A DNA stretch of 64,000 nt from Homalodisca vitripennis (Eukaryota > Arthropoda > Insecta > Hemiptera > Cicadellidae), in the NCBI RefSeq assembly GCF_021130785.1, contig NC_060213.1, forward strand, positions 70,700,001 through 70,764,000, written 5' to 3'. Below are positions 11,058 through 23,952 of this stretch, piece after piece; within the stretch, counting starts at the first letter, position 1; the number at the start of each line of letters is the position of its first letter. The notes below the pieces were generated by a model that did not search any database, was not told where the DNA came from, and saw nothing but the letters and a program-made list of their open reading frames with translations. The position numbers were made by a program, and so were the translations under genes.

Positions 11058-13325
11058 TATAGTTATGTGTTTATTTAACGCTTAAGTACATTCGCTTGTG
11101 TTAAAACGTGTTTTCAACAAATAACATAGAGCTTTCTGCTAGGGTTTTGGTTTATCACATATATTAGTTGTGTAGTGGCAACTACTACACTTTGAGTTTA
11201 TCTGTAACTTTGAAATCAAAGGATTTTAACAAATAAAAGCAATATAATATGACAATGTTAGTGTTACTCTTTTAGTACATAGGTGAGGTGTTATATTATA
11301 AATATCGTCAAATTTTGAAGTGCATTATACTATTATCTTAATATTAAATACTATAATTTGATCCAATAAAGAATACACAAAATGATTTCCTCCATTTATA
11401 TATGTAGTAACTATTGGACAACAATACAGTCTCGCCCTATAATACAGGGTTAACAGTATGATTTTAATGTGGTTGATTTATTATATATGAAGTGAAAATT
11501 GCACTTCTTAGTGTTCCGAAAACATATTTTATCAATTGGATAGGTCCTAAACTTTAGGCTTACTCATTCCGGGACTTATTTACTTTACCTGAAATAAAGA
11601 ATTCAACATGTATGATAAATGACTGCACATATTGAAAGACACTTTTAATTTGTTTGTAATATACAAAAGGGATTGTTATTAAAGACAGTATAATTGTTCT
11701 TATTGCTTACATTTAATAAATATGAATTATTGACTAATTTTAAATGTACCTATACATTTATTACAAAAGAAGTGTTTTACTGTGTGAACAGATAAGTGAA
11801 ATCTTGATAAACTATGAAAATTTGTCCTATTCAACAAATTTCTAAAGTCAATATGTGAAGAAATATGGATAGATTTACAGGAGACACATAAACCCACTCT
11901 ATATGTTTAGGATATTGATACAAACGTTCTTGTAAATAAATGGATATATTTACTTATATTTCTGAAAGTATAAAGTGCATACAGTAGTTAGAAATATAAA
12001 GTTTCATACTGATTGCCTGAGCTTTATTGAAGCTTCCCACACCAGAAAAAATTCATGTTTGTATATCTATCTGTCTGACTGTTAAAACTAAACGAACGAA
12101 CCTATAGTCTCAAAATTGTGCATGAACCTTCATTTATGTTTGAGGAACATTTCGATAACACTGTATGTCGCTGTAGGGGATTTAGCTGAGCGATAGCCAT
12201 TATTTTTACATTGGTATTAAGGGTAACCATGACAGCAACGAGAAAATAGCAAGACAAATTTGTAAGCAGTGCTCTAATAAGACGTTCAAAAATTTATCTT
12301 ATTAATACGTGTAGTTAACTATTCCAAAAAATACAACATCGTGTATAGTGAGTTATTGTGTAGAATTCTATTAATTACTCGGTGTTTCAAAACCAAATTA
12401 AATTAAAATAAATATGAAAGCATCATGTGCTAAATATTTAAAGAAAGACATTATGTTTATATAACTATTTATTTATAATATTTATATTATAAAGAAACCG
12501 TTTTTAGAACAGATAATAAAATATTAATATCTTGAATAATATCAAAGCAAAAGGTTCATCATCTCAGACACTTTTTTTATCTGAAGCACTTCATTACAGC
12601 AATTTCTTAAATTTCCGATCTTTCTGTCAATAATTCTGACTCGATAACTGAGATGAAAGGTGGAACACTTGATTTCTTCTCATAATAAGAGTGTTTCTAG
12701 ATCATATCTTTGCAGTAATATATACGATTTACCTTTTTAGATGTTATAAACGTTTACAAAGCTCTGCTATATGTTTAACATAAAACAGCATTAAATAAAC
12801 GTGTTTTTACGTTGTTAAAATCATGTAAATTCTCCACAAATAGATCTAGAATTATGTGTTATTTTTACTCTAGAATGTATGGCTGTCAATTATATCTCTG
12901 TTGTGTAAATGACGATGAGTTTTTATTTTTTTTTTACGTAAAAACAGATGTTAATAGTATGTGTTAGGCTCCAATAAGTGAAGAGACAGCTTAATAATAA
13001 TGCTTGAAATGCTTTTTTTATGTTTTTTCGACATATATTTTCCTGTTTCAATTCAAGAAATATTTTTTATCTTGTAAATCAATCTAAATATAATATCTAA
13101 CTTTAACCTGGCTGACTTAAGATAAATGAATTGTGTATAAAACTGTCCCTAATTATGCTCTCATATAACCAAAATTAATTTTATTGTCTTCCTCTTTAAA
13201 CATGAGTCTATTTAATACTGATACAGTAAGTAATTATTAACACAATTTCAGCTGTTCAGAGTATTACCACTAATTCTGTCACTTAACGAATTCACTTCTG
13301 GAGTTCAAATCAACTTACTGACTTA
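11058..13325. other. AT-rich non-coding DNA
   Basis: Nothing coding or structured could be supported. A patch near 12040-12300 contains a ctatctgtctgactgt string reminiscent of the repeat-like region at 9.4-10.6 kb, but it is too diverged to define. Confidence 0.4.
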
Positions 13326-13738
13326 CTAGACAAGTGAAGTGGGTTATGTTGCCCTCGCACCGCTCATGTAATAAGGCCGGGGATGGGCCAGATCAACAGA
13401 ACTGACCCAACCCACTGAGCGCTCTCTCTCTCTCTCTCTCTTTCTTTCCCTAACGGCACTATTAATCTATTACCCCTTTAGTTATCGTCAGGGATCTAAA
13501 ATATTAAAATTTACTTATATGAGAGGTGGGACTTTTTATCTGGTATATTCGTCCACATTCTCGTAAAACTTACCCCCTCCATAGGACTTTTCTGACCCAG
13601 AGCTGTATTCTCAGGGTTCAAGGGGGACAGTACGATACCATTCTGTTTGTGACGTCACCTCGTCAATTTCGTCTATACGTTTCTACAAGCAGTGAAAATA
13701 AAACGGTGATGTCGATTCCCGAGTTCTCGAAGACATAG
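13326..13738. other. GC-richer island with CT microsatellite
   Basis: The island holds an imperfect inverted pair (agtgggtt near 13338 and aacccact near 13410), a (CT)10 tract at 13422-13441, and an open frame on the plus strand ending in TAG at 13738. The translated frame (70 codons) has no recognisable motif. Composition suggests an inserted repeat or a regulatory island rather than background DNA. Confidence 0.3.
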
Positions 13739-13793
13739 AACTTTAATTATATGATTAGGTTGAATTAGACGGTATAAATTATACACACACATG

Positions 13794-13795
<2 letters not shown>

Positions 13796-13840
<45 letters not shown>
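13796..13840. repeat. (TA)n microsatellite
   Basis: An uninterrupted TA tract of about 20 units, preceded by a short acacacac run at 13782-13790. Likely to be length-polymorphic. Confidence 0.95.
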
Positions 13841-13842
<2 letters not shown>

Positions 13843-16726
13843 CATTGTCATTGTTAGGTAGCAAAATGTAGTGCTACCCAAGTTAGATCTCTCTAACCAT
13901 AGCTTTACGAATAATAAAAACATAGTGATAAAAGATTACTATCACACTGTATTAACATCCACACGTAATACATGAACAAGTTCTAATTATAGTTTTTGGA
14001 AGTTTGTCATTTTATTTAAAAGTTTTATGCATAAAAAAATACAATAATCAGAAATTAGTTTGAATTATAAAAGTAGACACATTGAAATATAATGGGTATG
14101 ATAGTGTAAACAGAATTTTATTGTATACCACTTTAATTACAGTTATTAAGACAATAAATTATTAATTATAGAATATAACACGATTGAAAACACAGACGAA
14201 CAGTTCAGTGTCAGAACCGATAGTATAAGTCGTCATTGGACTTAACGAATACAAGATAATGTGTCCATCATGGGATACAGCCTTATTTTAAGTAAAACTT
14301 TGGTAATTAGCAGTAAAACGTTTTTATTGTCTTTTTACTTAAGTATTTTTTTTATTAATATAACTGTTTGAACAGAACGTGTACGTGGTGTATTGTAATT
14401 CATCCATCCATACGGAATCACCATTGTGTGATATCCAGTAAGGATAGTAGCAGTGATGTCTCTCTATTACGCTCAGCAACTCAACAACTAATCCGCTTTC
14501 AAGAAGCTAAGTCGACGTCATTTATTCACTAACACCGTAGATTTTCTCGTTGTATTCAAGAGCACCACTACGTGGTTTTCCAATACAATCAATACAGTCG
14601 AAAAAAAATCCACACTAGGAATGTATAAAAGGCAAAACCGTTAAAATTTTGTCATTATATTAAAATTTATATAAATTTAATAATAAAAACTTATTATACA
14701 TCTGAAAAGCACAGTACGAACATCATCAGTAGTATCTTCTATGCAGTAGAACTAACCGTAAAATAAAATGATTGTAGTACGTACTGGAATAACTTTCTGT
14801 TTTCAATATTCTATAATAATAGTGGAGGTTATTAAAATAACGTATTATCCTAATAACATGATATAGTTCAGTATTAATCACTAGATTTATATTCAAAATA
14901 TTTATTAAATTTATTCATTTATTATTTTGTTATTTAATATCTATTTATTTATTTAAAAATTTACATGATTTTGAATATAATTTGCAACGTACAATTACTT
15001 CCACGTGTAATGGCCGCGGTTGCGGTTATGAACATAACACCTTAGGGATAATTACTCAATAACAGCAAATAATGAAAAAATTAAATTAAAATTAAATCTA
15101 TATCTTTGTAAGACATTCTTTGTACGATATTCCTTTCGATAGCTGAAATATAAACTTTATCTTCTTCTTATTTGACGCTTGTTAGTTTCAATAAAATTTA
15201 GGCATTGTAACTGCTCGATGATATCTCTAGAATGATTTATGAAATAATTATATTTTCCTACCAAATTTATAAAATTTTTAAGAGGTCTATTAGTGAGTTC
15301 CGTGCAAGATAAATCGCAAGAACTTTTTATTGGCCCTCGATAGATGTTAGGTTTTGGAGATTTAAGGAGTTAATTTTGATCTTGATACGTGGCAAAACCA
15401 ACTTGTATGAGTTGTTTTGTTCATCCTATGCTGTGGTTATATGTTAAATCATTTACCCACAGTTTTAAGTTAGTGTAAATCTTAAAACATTGTGTTACTA
15501 ATTTCTTGTATAACTGAAGATTGTAAGTGTTAAAAATATTCCTGTTTAGTTTACAATTCTTCTATCATTAAAACACAACTTTATACTAAACTATATTATT
15601 GGAAAAATATTGCACAACGAGAGTGACTAATAAACTTATAACTAATACACGTTACCATTTATATTATAACAGCCCAGCAATATTTTTAATAATGAAATAA
15701 TTCTTTAAAGTAGAAAAGTAACGTTAGGTAGGATTAAAACTACCTTGTAAAATAAAATCTAAATTTATTAAACAAGGAATCTTAACAGATATATGTTAGT
15801 CGAAATTAAGTTCCAACTGTTGCAAATCAACCATAAATTCGATTTAATTCCAGTACGAATATGAGAAATAAAATGACCATTATTGGTCCCAATGATTTCA
15901 AATTAATTGATCATACATAATTATCAAATTACTTTATAAATCAGTTATGTTTTCTTATATTGATGTACAAAAGTAATATCTAAAATCAATATAATGTTTT
16001 TATTTTGTTTCAAGATATGCATGTTTATTAATTGGAAAACCAATGTTAATTTTACTCTCTAAATATTTCTCGAATAATAAGTTAATCCTCAGTTTATTTA
16101 TTGAATATAAATATATTTGTCTTCAATTTAAATGAAACTGATATAATTGTTTATGAGAAATGATTATACTAAAACAATTTAAAATAGATAGATGATGGTA
16201 AAAATTCTAAATGTTCCACTAATTATGATCAACTTCGGGGTTTTCATTATTTTATTTGTTTTATTTTATAGTTAAATTAAATCCTATATTAAAATTTGCA
16301 TATAAAAATCACCACAATCTGTAGTTAAAAATGAAAGAACGTTAATTGTTTCCAAAACTTGTAGTGTAAATTGTTGATAAACACAAATAACAGTCATATA
16401 CTTTTTTAAATTATACTAGATAATTTATTAATATAATACGAAAAAATCTTATATTTAGCAATTTAATAGCTATACGATTTATTAATATACAATTTCATAA
16501 TATTTTCATATATTTTAGAAATGTTATACTGATTACCCTTTTTCAAATCTCTTTTATGTTGCATTATAAAATGATTAAAAGACTGAGATATTTTACCATC
16601 TTGATGTATTAAGACAAATTTCACATTATATTTCTATAAATTGACTCTTTTTGTTATCAACTACATTTTCTAGATAACTATTAACACCATTGACTTAATA
16701 CTTTATATGATTTGTTTAAGTTGTTG
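13841..16726. other. AT-rich non-coding DNA
   Basis: No supported gene, RNA or repeat. Frames are short and composition is uniformly AT-rich apart from a small GC-richer patch near 14400-14580, whose six-frame translations are interrupted by stops. Confidence 0.45.
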
Positions 16727-17493
16727 ACGTGACAACGTCTTAAATTAGGTTGCGGCTCGGAGTCACTCATGAAAAAGTGTAACGCCCGGTAACGTTACGA
16801 TGCCCGTCCAGTGGGTCCGCCGCACGGGATCCGCACGGGATAAAGCAGATAACAGTGGGTCCGCCGCACGGGATAAAGCATATAACTATGTTTATTCGTG
16901 AAAATGTGGAGTGCTTAGATTCGTCATTTACAACAAATACAACAATAAAGGTAAATAATTGTACACTGATATTTCATTATCGTAAACTATGATTGATTGA
17001 TCAATTGTTAGATTGACACAAAAGTTGAGAAACTGAGTTTATAGGTTATGTCATACTATTGACAAATGTTGATAGTGTTAAGTAAATTATTAGTTCAAAT
17101 CACTCTGCAATCAATTGTAATTCAGTCGATTGAGAAGAAACAGTATTGCTAGTCAAACATTTAAAATAACAAATTATAACCTCTAACCTGTCATAACAGT
17201 GCGACCAAACAAACGAACTAAACCGACCAATCACCACGCGCGGAGTTAGAATTTAACTGTGTTTAGCAAGAATTTCAAATTCCAATTTTAGTAAATGTTT
17301 TATTCAACTTTACCATTTACAATAACAAATTTTAATTAATTTCAAATTATGTACAATGTTTTAGTAAACAAAATATATTTCTATAGTTAAAATTTGTGCA
17401 ATTCTTATTTTCATTCAATTCCTTGTTCCTATTGTACAATTTAATAATATTCATATCAATAAATATTCTACCGAGAAAAAGACGTTGTCACGT
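16727..17493. mobile_element. Candidate non-autonomous DNA element with 15-bp inverted ends
   Basis: A perfect 15-bp inverted pair, acgtgacaacgtctt (16727-16741) and aagacgttgtcacgt (17479-17493), brackets 767 bp. The interior begins with a GC-rich segment (16741-16875) and is otherwise AT-rich with no coding frame. That is the layout of a MITE-like element. No target-site duplication is obvious and the arms do not extend inward, so it could instead be coincidental or the remains of a foldback element. No transposase family can be assigned. Confidence 0.35.
16809..16884. repeat. Short GC-rich tandem duplication
   Basis: The string cagtgggtccgccgcacggg occurs at 16809 and again at 16853. The first copy carries an extra internal 11-bp repeat (tccgcacggga), so a nested duplication makes the two units 44 bp apart. 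Both units continue into taaagca. The segment stands out sharply by GC content. Confidence 0.85.
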
Positions 17494-19180
17494 AAAATCT
17501 TCGCCCGTAAAACCGACTTTACAGGCAACCATAATGTTTTTTTTTTAACATAGTATGGAACACCATTTATAAAGTAAACAAATGTAATTATGTTTTTAAC
17601 CTGGTTTCAAATTAACTAACAATAATTGTTGTAATTTTATATCTAATTTCTGATAACTTTGTTATGTATTACATAATATAATACAATAAAAGTAACATAT
17701 TTAATAACAATTTATATAATCACCATTCCAAATCCAAACTTTTAACATTTTTTAATTTGATTCACTCGTTTATTAATTTTACAAATCCTTTACATAACTT
17801 GTAAATCACTTAGTTAATACTTATATATTTCCTGATTCACTCTAACTTCATAATCAAGGCCTTAATTAGAGTATGATTGTCGTTTAAGTAACCATAGTTT
17901 CTCATGTATGTCTTGATTTCGTGAAGCTAAAAATGTGTATTACTTTCAATCGAATGCAATAATTTACAATTTATATAGTTTTATAAACTTTATAAAATAT
18001 ATCTATCAAACCCAAGTGACAATACTTGCAAGGTAATTTATTTTTAATTGTGTTCTCAAATTGTAAACACTGGTGAATTTTTTAAATAAACTATTCTAAG
18101 GCAGTCATATCACATCACCTATACAGTACCGTAAGCTTTGTAAATGACACAAACTTAATTAATCTAAATTAAATTAAAACATTTATACAATTATTTTAAC
18201 ATAATTTTAAGTAAATAGCAAGTAACCAATTTCTGTTAATTGTTAATATAATACAAATATTATACTATCGTTTTCAATTGCACTTAAGATCCAGTATAAT
18301 TCCATTGATCTAGTATAATTTAATTATAGTTTATACATCTGCTTTATATTGTACATCTGTCCAGATTCTCTTACAAAGAGATAAAACTAAAACGACTGGG
18401 GTGAATAGAGCTACTCCACGTGTTAGTGGTCTGCCGAACAATAACGTAGAACAGCCACTCTGGTTTATCTTTTTTAATTCAATTCTGGGACAGTTTATAT
18501 AGACGCATTCTGACGTTATTAATCCTGTTTTTACAATAATAAATTTAAAAGTTAAGATGGGAATGCAGGAAAAAACGCTTTTATAAATAACTTTCGGGCT
18601 TTCGGGTCATTGATCATATTATTTGAATAGGTTAAATGTGTGTCATTAACATCATGTTAAGAGATTTTACAAAGGTTCGAATTTGAATTCTTTTGATACA
18701 ACGTGTAAAGAGTATCAGTGACGTAATATCAATAATGTATGCACTTTGTTTTAAAAAAAATGAAAAATGTTACCTTTGTCATAAGGTTAAGTGTACATGA
18801 ATAGTTTCAAAAACAATAATTAAAACACAATAACGTTGTAGAAAAAACTTTTTCATATATGAATAGCCTGTCAAAGACCTTGACTGCAAAATGAAACGGA
18901 TTTATACATATTTTTATACACTCTTCTTAAAAGTAAATGCTCTAACTGTTATATAATACGACTATTAAGTAACAAATAATCATAAAACGATGCATTTTAA
19001 TCATTATAATTATCATATAATGGGTTGTATGTACAGAGTCAATGTGTATAGGAAAATATAAAACTTGTACTCAACCTGTACACAACCTCATAACTCTGCA
19101 TGTTTGGGAAGTTCCGGTAAGACATTAATATGAAAATTTGAAAGCGCTTCGTTAATCCATTGAGGTACGTATTAGTAATC
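17494..19180. other. AT-rich non-coding DNA
   Basis: Nothing supported. Immediately right of the inverted arm is a GC-moderate string (cgcccgtaaaaccgacttta) that may belong to the same repeat or its neighbour. Confidence 0.45.
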
Positions 19181-19842
19181 TTTTTCTTTTTTTAAGTAGA
19201 AGGAATGCATTTACGCACACAATTTATAACTCGCCCTGTTTAACACAAAGAGTACCCCTTAAATATCCTACGGGAAGCAGGGTTTCAGGCTGGGAACATT
19301 TTTTAGCATCACTTCATGCCTGGCCGCTTGTATTCGCAAATATCCGCTTGGGTCAGTCAGGCATCCTTCTTCTCGTTTCAAGTGACGGACAACATGGGTG
19401 AACGCAGAAAAATTATTCCATGGGTCCTCGCTTTTCTGCATTATCCCCTCAACGGTTTCTGCCTGGACATCGCCGTTTTTGAGACAAGTTTTCTCTTGCC
19501 CTCTGTGAAACCCTTGTACTCCAATAATGATTGATGAGCGTCACCATCGTCCTCCGTGCTGTTCGCACACCGAGGGGATCCGATCTTGCGCATCCGGTGA
19601 AGGTACCTAAAGTAGACATGCCCCCTCAAGAACAGAAACAGTAATCTCTCCGTGTTCATTCAGGAATTCACGTCTCTGATTAGACGAAAGTTCCAACGAC
19701 CGTCGGTACCCTCGTCCCGACTTTCCTACCAAACCATGAGTTCTCTACTCACTGTTCCCGACTATTTTTTCACACCTGTTTAGAGGCGAGGCGAAAGATC
19801 ATCCTTCTCTCAACGGCGGTGGACATGGTTGTGGCTGGAATA
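19181..19842 (-). mobile_element. R1-like LINE, 3' fragment of ORF2 with poly-A tail
   Basis: On the minus strand this encodes the C-terminal end of a LINE ORF2. In order: STAVERR near 19825, then TDGRWNFRLIRDVNS, a stop where these elements usually have W, then FLRGHVYFRYLHRMRKIGSP and a decayed Cys/His knuckle, then after a frameshift WNNFSAFTHVVRHLKREEGC, ending at TAG near 19269. This order matches R1-clade retrotransposons, whose ORF2 ends GRW...LI, LTGHG.F..YL and C..C...H...C. The knuckle has lost ligands (C-A-N-S and a final Y). A 3' untranslated stretch leads to an A-rich tail, seen on the plus strand as the T tract 19181-19193. It is truncated at the 5' side near 19842 and inactive. 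Confidence 0.75.
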
Positions 19843-20635
19843 ACCAATAATTAAGTTACTTTATACGTTACTTGAGATCAATAAGTATATAATTACAGTC
19901 AAAAATAAATTTATAAATTATATATAAATAAATGCACAATAAACAATGCATGTTTAACGTAAATCGATAATATATTTTTAGTAAATATGCATTGGAAGAA
20001 ATGAAAAGTTGCTATTTATTTGTACCGTTTTACTGGCACATAAATAGTTAGCTTCGAAATTTAAATTTTTGTGAAGGATTAAAAAGGAAAAGAAAATTTT
20101 CTGAAATAAATTAAGTTCAGACTAAAATAAAACTTCTTCTTGAAAATAATTACTGGTTTTAAAATTAAATCAAAAACTTCTTGATGACTTTTTAAATTCA
20201 AACTTGTAATATATTCGTCACTTCAAAAATGTACAAGGTTTATACAGCTTGTCTTTAATTCAATTTTCAAAATTCAAAACTTTCACACTCTAATCTGATC
20301 TGGCAATTCTTCAATTTAATTTATCTTCAAAATTCAATTTTATTTATTACCAATTTTTTTTACTTAACTTTAAGTATTACTTCTTTTCAGTGTTAGAATT
20401 TGTTATATATATTACTGAAAGCATCTGTAACAACCACAAAACTCTTTTAGTATTTTTACATAACATTTTATATACATGTGCTCACTGCACCAACAAGTTT
20501 TAAATTACACAGATCAAAAGGACAAGTTCCTAAATTCCCATTAAATTTAATTTCTACAATATTTCTTTCCCCAAAATTATTCAAAATAACTAAGAATGAA
20601 TATTGACTGGACTCCAGTTAAAAAGTTCACTTACC
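19843..20635. other. AT-rich non-coding DNA
   Basis: No supported feature. If the candidate first exon at 20636-20840 (-) is real, this would be its first intron, with the R1-like fragment inserted in it. Confidence 0.35.
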
Positions 20636-20840
20636 CGCAGGTTCGATGGCGATTAGCAAAAAGATAACTCTAAGCACTTTCAAAGACTACTCGTTTCTAC
20701 TACTTCCGATGAACTGAGACGGGAAATACGGCAGGTCTACCTCAACCCACCTCTCAATTTCGTTATGAAACACTGCCATCTGCGATGCGCGCCTCGCTGA
20801 TAGCAGCCTCTTTTGTACTGTTCAGTCCTTATCATTCTTC
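20636..20840 (-). promoter_or_regulatory. Candidate first exon and promoter
   Basis: Read on the minus strand, a GC-richer segment ends in a near-ideal splice donor, ctgcgg|gtaagtgaac, with the exon boundary at 20635/20636. Upstream lies a GC- and CpG-richer patch around 20780-20800 and an ATG-started frame of 31 codons beginning MAVFHNEIERWVEV that stops before the donor, as an upstream frame in a 5' untranslated exon would. No core promoter motif is convincing and the segment could equally be a dispersed repeat. No downstream exon was identified. Confidence 0.25.
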
Positions 20841-20849
20841 TGGGCCTAC

Positions 20850-23108
20850 TCCTTTCACCGGTAATCCATTTATCCCAGAATTACAATTTAATACAATCGG
20901 TACAGATTATTTAAATTACACATATGAATGTTATAAGATTAAGAGGTTATGAGTAGACAATGGATTAAAAATACAAAAAGCATGACCACAGTATCTAGAA
21001 GATTCCAAAACAACACTGTGACTCAAAATCATACATTTGTAGATCTATCAGATATGGAATGTATAATATATACACGGTAGGAGTAAAGAACCTATCTCAT
21101 AACAGGCTTTGCTAAAGTTGCACGCAAAATTACAAGTCTATAATTCATTTCATTATAGATACGTTCTTGCGAACAGGCGATCTGAGAAAAATATATACTT
21201 TGACAGCCCCCATGCAGGTAAAAGACATTCTGCTATTTTACTGAATGATTTACTTAAACACGTCTTAGGGAAATCCATGAATGGACATACACTTACTTCC
21301 TAATACCCATATTTGTAGGTGTAGAAATGAAGTTTCGTAAGTAGAGTCTATAAATAAAAGTGTTTATAAAATATCCTGTAAAGAGTCAGGCAATTGAAAA
21401 GCTTAGTCGAATTCCATAGATATACATGACCGTTGTCAAATATTACAATTCCTAAATATATATTGAGTTACATGAACATTTAAAGTTTATAGCTTAATTC
21501 GTTTATAGAATATCCAGCGAGAAATTGCAAAACAGGGCGACAAAGTATAATTATTTCCAGAAGCCCAAATAGTAGATAGTCAAAATAAAGAAAATTACAA
21601 ATGTATAGCTCAATTCTATCATCGTGCATTATCATCAAGATCTAAATAGAAATATATTGATACGAGTATCAAAGGACCCTATTGAAAGTATCGAGAAGAA
21701 TATAAAATATCTTTACCAACCCACCAATGAAATACTACATGTTTTCACCTAATACGCTCGTATTCAGTTTCTTCAGAAATTAGTTTATTATATGACCTCC
21801 CGGCGTTGCTATGATGGTTGTTCACAGGAATGTTTTGGCAACGTTCAGTTAAATCCCTTGGAGTGATATGCATTATCGTAGAAGTCGATGGTCTTTTTAT
21901 ACAAGATCCTTCTATAATTTCAATTTTAGTGCTGTTCATTCTAAATATATCGTGAAAGAAATCAGATATATAGAAAAACAGCCTGATAGACTGAGTCCCC
22001 TGCAGACCGTAGTATATATTAGAAATTTTAAAAATTATTTACTATCAAAATAATAGTTTGATTTTATCTGAGGTGGCGTAGTAAATCAGGATATTTATTT
22101 AGGATTTTATAATTTTAAAATATTTAATATTTTGGGCTGCTATAAATCGTTTATATGACTTTCGCACTAATGATTTTTACCAAAGTTGCACTGAAATAAA
22201 AAGAGAATCTATTTAAATGGGTGATATAAATGTGATCAAACAAATTTAAAGACATGACAAGGAAACTTCAGGAACTGTAAACCTTTACATCAAAGTTATG
22301 TAATGCTTATATTTACAGTTACACATTTTCGTGTTACTAAGAAATTTATGTGTTATAACACTTTGTAAATTAAACTGTTCATAAATGACCCATAATGTTG
22401 TGTGGATAACGTAGGTTAGTATAAATTTCCCTTCAGATATATTAATAAGGAAAAATTTAGTTACATTTCAATCTGAATAATTAAATTCACAATGCATTCT
22501 TGCACTATACTATTTGTTTACATGGCCAATGCATCATGGTTAACTTTGCCTTAAAATCTGATAAGTTATTCGCTTAAAACAATCTACGGAAAGAATATAC
22601 TTTTAGATTCCACTTAAACTGTCAATGCAGATCTCTCAACAGCGTTCTGTTTTACGTGCTTTTCACGTTTTATTGCATTCGTAAGGATTGAATTCAGCTT
22701 TAATTAATTAATCTCTGAAATAAGGAAATCCGTTTATAAGTTTGAGTAATTCGTAATTCTTTAATTAATTACAAGACTTGCTTTCTTTATATTTACTGCA
22801 AATAATTTTTGTCCTCATTATTATTAATACATTTCTATGTTATCTAAGGTTAAAATCAATTAACTCATACAGTAGTGCGCTTCCTATGTTTTCTTTGGAA
22901 ATGAAATAACTAATGGACGGTTTTCAGTCACAATTAATGTAGTCTATAGAAACTGCATTTAGAAAATATTTTAGGCAAAACTATTATTTTTCATAATAGA
23001 TAATAAGGTGGTTATGTAACGGAAGAATTTGTGAGAAAAAAATCGAATAAAAATGTTGTTTAAAAATGCATGAGAAGAATTATATAATCGTAAAACTTGG
23101 AAATAAAT

Positions 23109-23112
<4 letters not shown>
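20850..23112. other. AT-rich non-coding DNA
   Basis: No supported gene. Short overlapping frames near 21745-22053 on both strands show no family motif. Confidence 0.45.

Positions 23113-23183
<71 letters not shown>
23113..23183. repeat. (CA)n microsatellite, left of LINE fragment
   Basis: About 35 uninterrupted CA units (71 bp). It directly abuts the LINE endonuclease fragment, whose reading frame continues back into the repeat. Confidence 0.97.
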
Positions 23184-23185
<2 letters not shown>

Positions 23186-23907
23186 GGGCTCTAACTGCAG
23201 ACTTTCTTTGTATGCAATGTATCGCTCATGTAGATATACGTTCAACCAATTTAAAGATATTTGATAGTTTTATAGAATTGTTACAGCATGATAATGATCC
23301 TACTGTTATTGTCGGTGATATGAATATTTGTACTTTAAAGGATACCGGTTCTGGGCCGCAATACTTGAGCATACTTGCTTCATATGGGTTTAAAAATTAT
23401 ATAGATGTTCCCACAAGAGTTATAAATAATACAAGGTCATGTCTAGATCATGTTTTAATTAGAAACTCAAAGCAGATATGTTTTAAATGTAATGTAGAAA
23501 TATTGGGTATAACTGATCACTGCGCCATGACTGTGGATATTGCAATAAATAAATTGCATGAACATAGTCAGGGATTTCAAAATAAATTTTATAAGGTCTT
23601 GGATGAACATATGCTGAGTCGTCAACTAAAATTTGCTGACTGGGACAATGTGCATAACTGTAATGATGTTGATGAAAGTGTATCAGAATTTTACAGGATA
23701 TATAATAATTGTTATGATAGGTTATGTGTGCTAAAGAAAAACAAGGGGAAATTTAAAAAACGAAATCCTTGGATTACTTATGATCTAATTAATTTAGTAA
23801 ACAGGAAAAACGAGTTGCACATAACGTATGCTAGAAACAATCATAACTTACATGTTAAATTGCAGTACAAAACTTTATCTAAATTAGTGACTAAGGAGAT
23901 AAAGTCG
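23184..23907 (+). pseudogene. LINE endonuclease fragment with open frame
   Basis: The frame from ATG 23212 stays open for about 232 codons of LINE-derived sequence before running into a CA repeat that adds His-Thr residues, stopping at 23952. It carries the C-terminal half of an APE-type endonuclease: TVIVGDMNI (residues 31-39), SCLDHVLIRN (76-85) and the catalytic-type ITDHCAM (100-106). The start of the linker towards the reverse transcriptase follows, with FADWDNV (141-147) and NPWITYDLI (185-193). The family is CR1/Jockey-like, and the linker resembles that of the element at 53.1-56.1 kb. The N-terminal endonuclease half, reverse transcriptase and 3' end are absent. Both edges coincide with CA tracts. 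It is non-functional alone despite the unusually intact frame. Confidence 0.8.
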
Positions 23908-23942
23908 CACGCACACACACACACACACACACATACACGCAC
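23908..23942. repeat. (CA)n microsatellite, right of LINE fragment
   Basis: An imperfect CA tract (cgcacgcacacac...acatacacgcac) in the same orientation as the one at 23113-23183. It ends the LINE-derived frame in the linker region. Confidence 0.9.
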
Positions 23943-23952
23943 GGTAAAGTGA

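Noticed and set aside
13526..13738. 70-codon plus-strand frame as a gene
   Set aside because: No family motif, no splice sites, and it lies in a repeat-like island.
19316..19534. 72-codon plus-strand frame
   Set aside because: Antisense shadow of the R1-like ORF2 fragment on the minus strand.
22971..23180. Frame rich in Cys-Val repeats on the minus strand
   Set aside because: Simple translation of the CA microsatellite.
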